A DNA stretch of 64,000 nucleotides from Niabella pedocola (GTDB lineage Bacteria > Bacteroidota > Bacteroidia > Chitinophagales > Chitinophagaceae). The position numbers were made by a program, and so were the translations under genes. The notes below the pieces were generated by a model. That model did not search any database and was not told where the DNA came from. It was given only the letters and a program-made list of their open reading frames with translations. The stretch is from the NCBI RefSeq assembly GCF_021044425.1, contig NZ_JAJNEC010000007.1, positions 806,001-870,000 on the forward strand, written 5' to 3'. Shown in pieces: positions 63,001 to 64,000 of this stretch. How positions within the stretch are numbered: position 1 is the stretch's first letter; each line of letters starts with the position of its first letter.

Positions 63001-63425
63001 GAATCGGTGACCCGCCCGTTGATCTCGCTCCGGATGGAAGTTGGGACCGGTGCAACCGGCGGCGCGGTGCCGGCAGGTTTCTTCTTAATGATCACCATTT
63101 TGTTCTTCAGCTGATAGGTCAGCGGCAGCCCACTGAGCAGCTCCTTTAAAGCGGCCTCCAGCGACAGCCCCTGGATATTGGCTTCAGCTACCTTCAGCCC
63201 CCGCACATCTTCAACCCGGTAAATAAAATCGGCATTGCTTTGTTTCTGCAACGTGTAAAACACTTCCGTAAGCAGCAGGTTGCGCCCTTTTACCGACACT
63301 GTTTGTGCATTACCGGAACTATGTACCAGCAGCAGCATCCACATCCATAACACCGGAAGACCCCGGAAAACAATCGTTGGCGCCCATCGTTTACGAGCCG
63401 GGCGGCCCATTTTTCTTATACGCAT
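60066..63425 (-). CDS. SusC/RagA TonB-linked transporter with STN signalling domain
   Basis: 1119 residues. After the signal peptide (WMWMLLLVHSSGNAQ) there is an STN (secretin/TonB short N-terminal) domain at about 42-112 (LLLTEVFYTLQKQSNADFIY), then a CarboxypepD_reg-like domain (INGRVTDSLQKGLANVTVQV), the plug (LFIRGINTIGATNPLIVIDG; SILKDASSTALYGIQGANGI) and the barrel ending in Phe. STN domains contact the FecR anti-sigma factor in the periplasm, and a FecR gene lies 92 bases upstream. Substrate-triggered expression of the operon through an ECF sigma factor outside the window is therefore expected. Confidence 0.96.
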   Translation of the reverse strand: MRIRKMGRPARKRWAPTIVFRGLPVLWMWMLLLVHSSGNAQTVSVKGRNLLLTEVFYTLQKQSNADFIYRVEDVRGLKVAEANIQGLSLEAALKELLSGLPLTYQLKNKMVIIKKKPAGTAPPVAPVPTSIRSEINGRVTDSLQKGLANVTVQVLNGEGSSTMTDAEGQFRLSAKRLPATIRVSAIGYLAQELRVENGQPLSVVLQLAETAMGEVVVMAYGQKQTRQSVTGAVSSIQTKELKQSPVANLTNALAGRLPGLITVQRSGRPGDDYSQLFIRGINTIGATNPLIVIDGLPRGDANLGQLDANEIESVSILKDASSTALYGIQGANGIILVTTRRGINGPPNIQANFQYAQQQPTNFPRFLNSYETGKLQNEAARNDGLLPVWTEQELEYFRTGLKPYDYPDVDWYKVLIRDRSPQKTANFNISGGSPYVKYFVSGSYLRQEPLYNRTDENVYGVKYKYDRFNFRSNVDVTLDKHTDLQVDLASRLENRTTPSQDRASFEFFWVLLSQMTNNLTPVLNPNGSIASGNMREDFSNPYGILTHNGYLDAYWHSTNGSVALSRKLDFITPGLKIKGLFTFENYGDINFALDQNFDSYRYKSIPGTGTGTYTQHRIATSLQRSGFASGQRYYYYDLKLMYDRDFGKHSWSSLLLFNRNYRSQLGDLPRVYQGYVGRVAYNYDKKYYLEFNAGYNGSENFPPGKRYGFFPALSGAWVITNEPFMHSGGALSFLKMRFSHGYVGNDMVGSGRWLYISDYARGGGFTFGNPGSWNEGYVENRIGNTAITWEKAAKTNLGFETGFFKDRLKINADLFREMRTDILTYAGSVPSYLGITAALNRNLGRIVNRGFEVEANLNTRIGGVGAFTKINYQYVKNKILEMDEPKLAYPYQSIVGRPIGYDLGYIAEGLFQSKEEIASSPVQNFAPVIPGDIKYKDIDGNNIINEADRVMIPMLNVPTSYFGASFGINYKGFDISVLFQGALGGRQMYSSQLIFNYRGSYRPIHLDRWTPENAANATFPALHLSESNMANNFISSTYWVRKTDYIKLKNMEIGYQLPRYWLSRVGIKTARIYVNGMNLISWDNVKDLGIDPESNTGGRWGWQPYPIMRIYNAGVTINF

Positions 63426-63517
63426 TTTTTATCGTTGGTTTATGAATAAGCAAACGTATCCCCATAGCCATTGCTGGCTTTTTTTTATGCTGTACCGGTA
63501 ACAAAGCAATCGCCGTG

Positions 63518-64000
63518 CTAGTCCGTTATCAGCAATGTCCTCCCCCTTATACTGTAGTTGAAATGTTCAAACTCCTTCAAATAATCAAGCAACTCCTGCA
63601 GTCCTTTCGACCGGGTATAGCGTACCCAAAACGCCTGATCGCTCAGGTGGGCCTGTATGCGCACATCTACATCGTACCATCTGCTGATGTGTTGCAGCAT
63701 TTGCCGCAGGTTCATATTATCAAACAAAAAATAACCGTCTACCCAGGCCAGGGCCTGCTCCGCATTTACCGACCTTACCTTTATGGCGGCACCCTGTTGC
63801 AGCGAGGCCTCCTGGTTCGGTCGTAACAGGCGCTTTTCAGTGGTGCTGGCCACTTCTACCGCACCTTCTGCCAGGGTGATCTTTGCCCCCGGATCCTGTG
63901 CATAGGCCTGCACGTTAAACCGGGTTCCCTTTACCGTTACATCACCTGTTTGCAGCTTTACCACAAAGGGCCAACCGGCATTCTTTGCCACTTCAAAATA
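63518..64000 (-). CDS. FecR-type anti-sigma factor, 5' end outside window
   Basis: At least 160 residues of the C-terminal part. The FecR domain end is clear (GDVTVKGTRFNVQAYAQDPG, KITLAEGAVEVA, FEVAKN at the window edge). After it comes a DUF4974-like region (WVDGYFLFDNMNLRQMLQHI, SRWYDVDVRIQAHLSDQAFW, LLDYLKEFEHFNYSIRGRTL). Such proteins span the inner membrane, hold an ECF sigma factor and release it when the STN domain of the SusC partner signals substrate. The start and the sigma gene would lie beyond 64000. Confidence 0.92.
   Translation of the reverse strand, partial: YFEVAKNAGWPFVVKLQTGDVTVKGTRFNVQAYAQDPGAKITLAEGAVEVASTTEKRLLRPNQEASLQQGAAIKVRSVNAEQALAWVDGYFLFDNMNLRQMLQHISRWYDVDVRIQAHLSDQAFWVRYTRSKGLQELLDYLKEFEHFNYSIRGRTLLITD

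Noticed and set aside
1..64000. CRISPR arrays, rRNA or tRNA genes, transposases
   Set aside because: Reading both strands I found no regularly spaced direct repeats, no rRNA-like sequence, no cloverleaf with a T-loop GTTCRA signature, and no DDE or tyrosine/serine recombinase protein.

Overview
The window reads as a chromosomal segment of a Bacteroidota bacterium, most likely family Chitinophagaceae (Niabella/Niastella/Chitinophaga-like). The evidence is two SusC/SusD pairs, a FecR-type anti-sigma factor with the C-terminal DUF4974-like part, a SusCD-linked thioredoxin-like protein, DUF6443-type Rhs proteins, lipoproteins ending in C-K/S-K after the lipobox, and very weak Shine-Dalgarno sequences. 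I saw no rRNA, tRNA, CRISPR array or transposase. This placement is inference from gene content, not from a marker-gene comparison.

Layout. 0.4-4 kb: smc (minus). 4.2-8.3 kb: a compact minus-strand operon for hydroxamate-siderophore tailoring (AlcB/IucB-type acetyltransferase, membrane acyltransferase-like protein, lysine/ornithine N-hydroxylase), divergent from an AraC regulator; no NIS synthetase or receptor is present. 8.6-14.7 kb: a small exported protein, then a SusC-SusD-thioredoxin locus with a truncated second copy of the thioredoxin 5' end. 14.8-16.1 kb: strong hairpins, a perfect palindrome and two small XRE-like regulators.

16.6-37.2 kb is an AT-richer polymorphic-toxin island. 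It has a LuxR-type regulator, an intact Rhs protein with a C-terminal AHH-type HNH/EndoVII nuclease, its Imm11-like immunity gene, and a large Rhs-like partner upstream. A long minus-strand run of immunity-like genes follows (DUF4259, Imm26-like, pentapeptide repeat, second Imm11, SMI1/KNR4, MORN, small membrane proteins and unknowns). Broken Rhs cores, toxin tails, duplicated blocks and frameshifted genes lie between them. The region looks like repeated cassette capture followed by decay of toxins with retention of immunity genes.

37.2-47.6 kb: housekeeping and stress genes. These include a VOC protein, a secreted polysaccharide lyase, a SerB phosphatase fused to a SerA-like part lacking the NAD domain, DUF4256, several SRPBCC/AHSA1 proteins, an ArsR-SRPBCC-DoxX-YdeI group with a tandem palindromic operator, a Crp/Fnr regulator, a DoxX-ECF sigma-folE operon and a YceH-family protein.

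47.8-64 kb: a polysaccharide utilisation locus. FecR, SusC (with STN domain), SusD, an IPT/NHL lipoprotein and a GH20-like glycosidase lie in one minus-strand run. Next to it are a secreted PHP-fold protein, two lipoproteins and a heparinase II/III-family lyase. Together they suggest uptake and breakdown of a uronic-acid and hexosamine-containing polysaccharide; the substrate itself is inferred.
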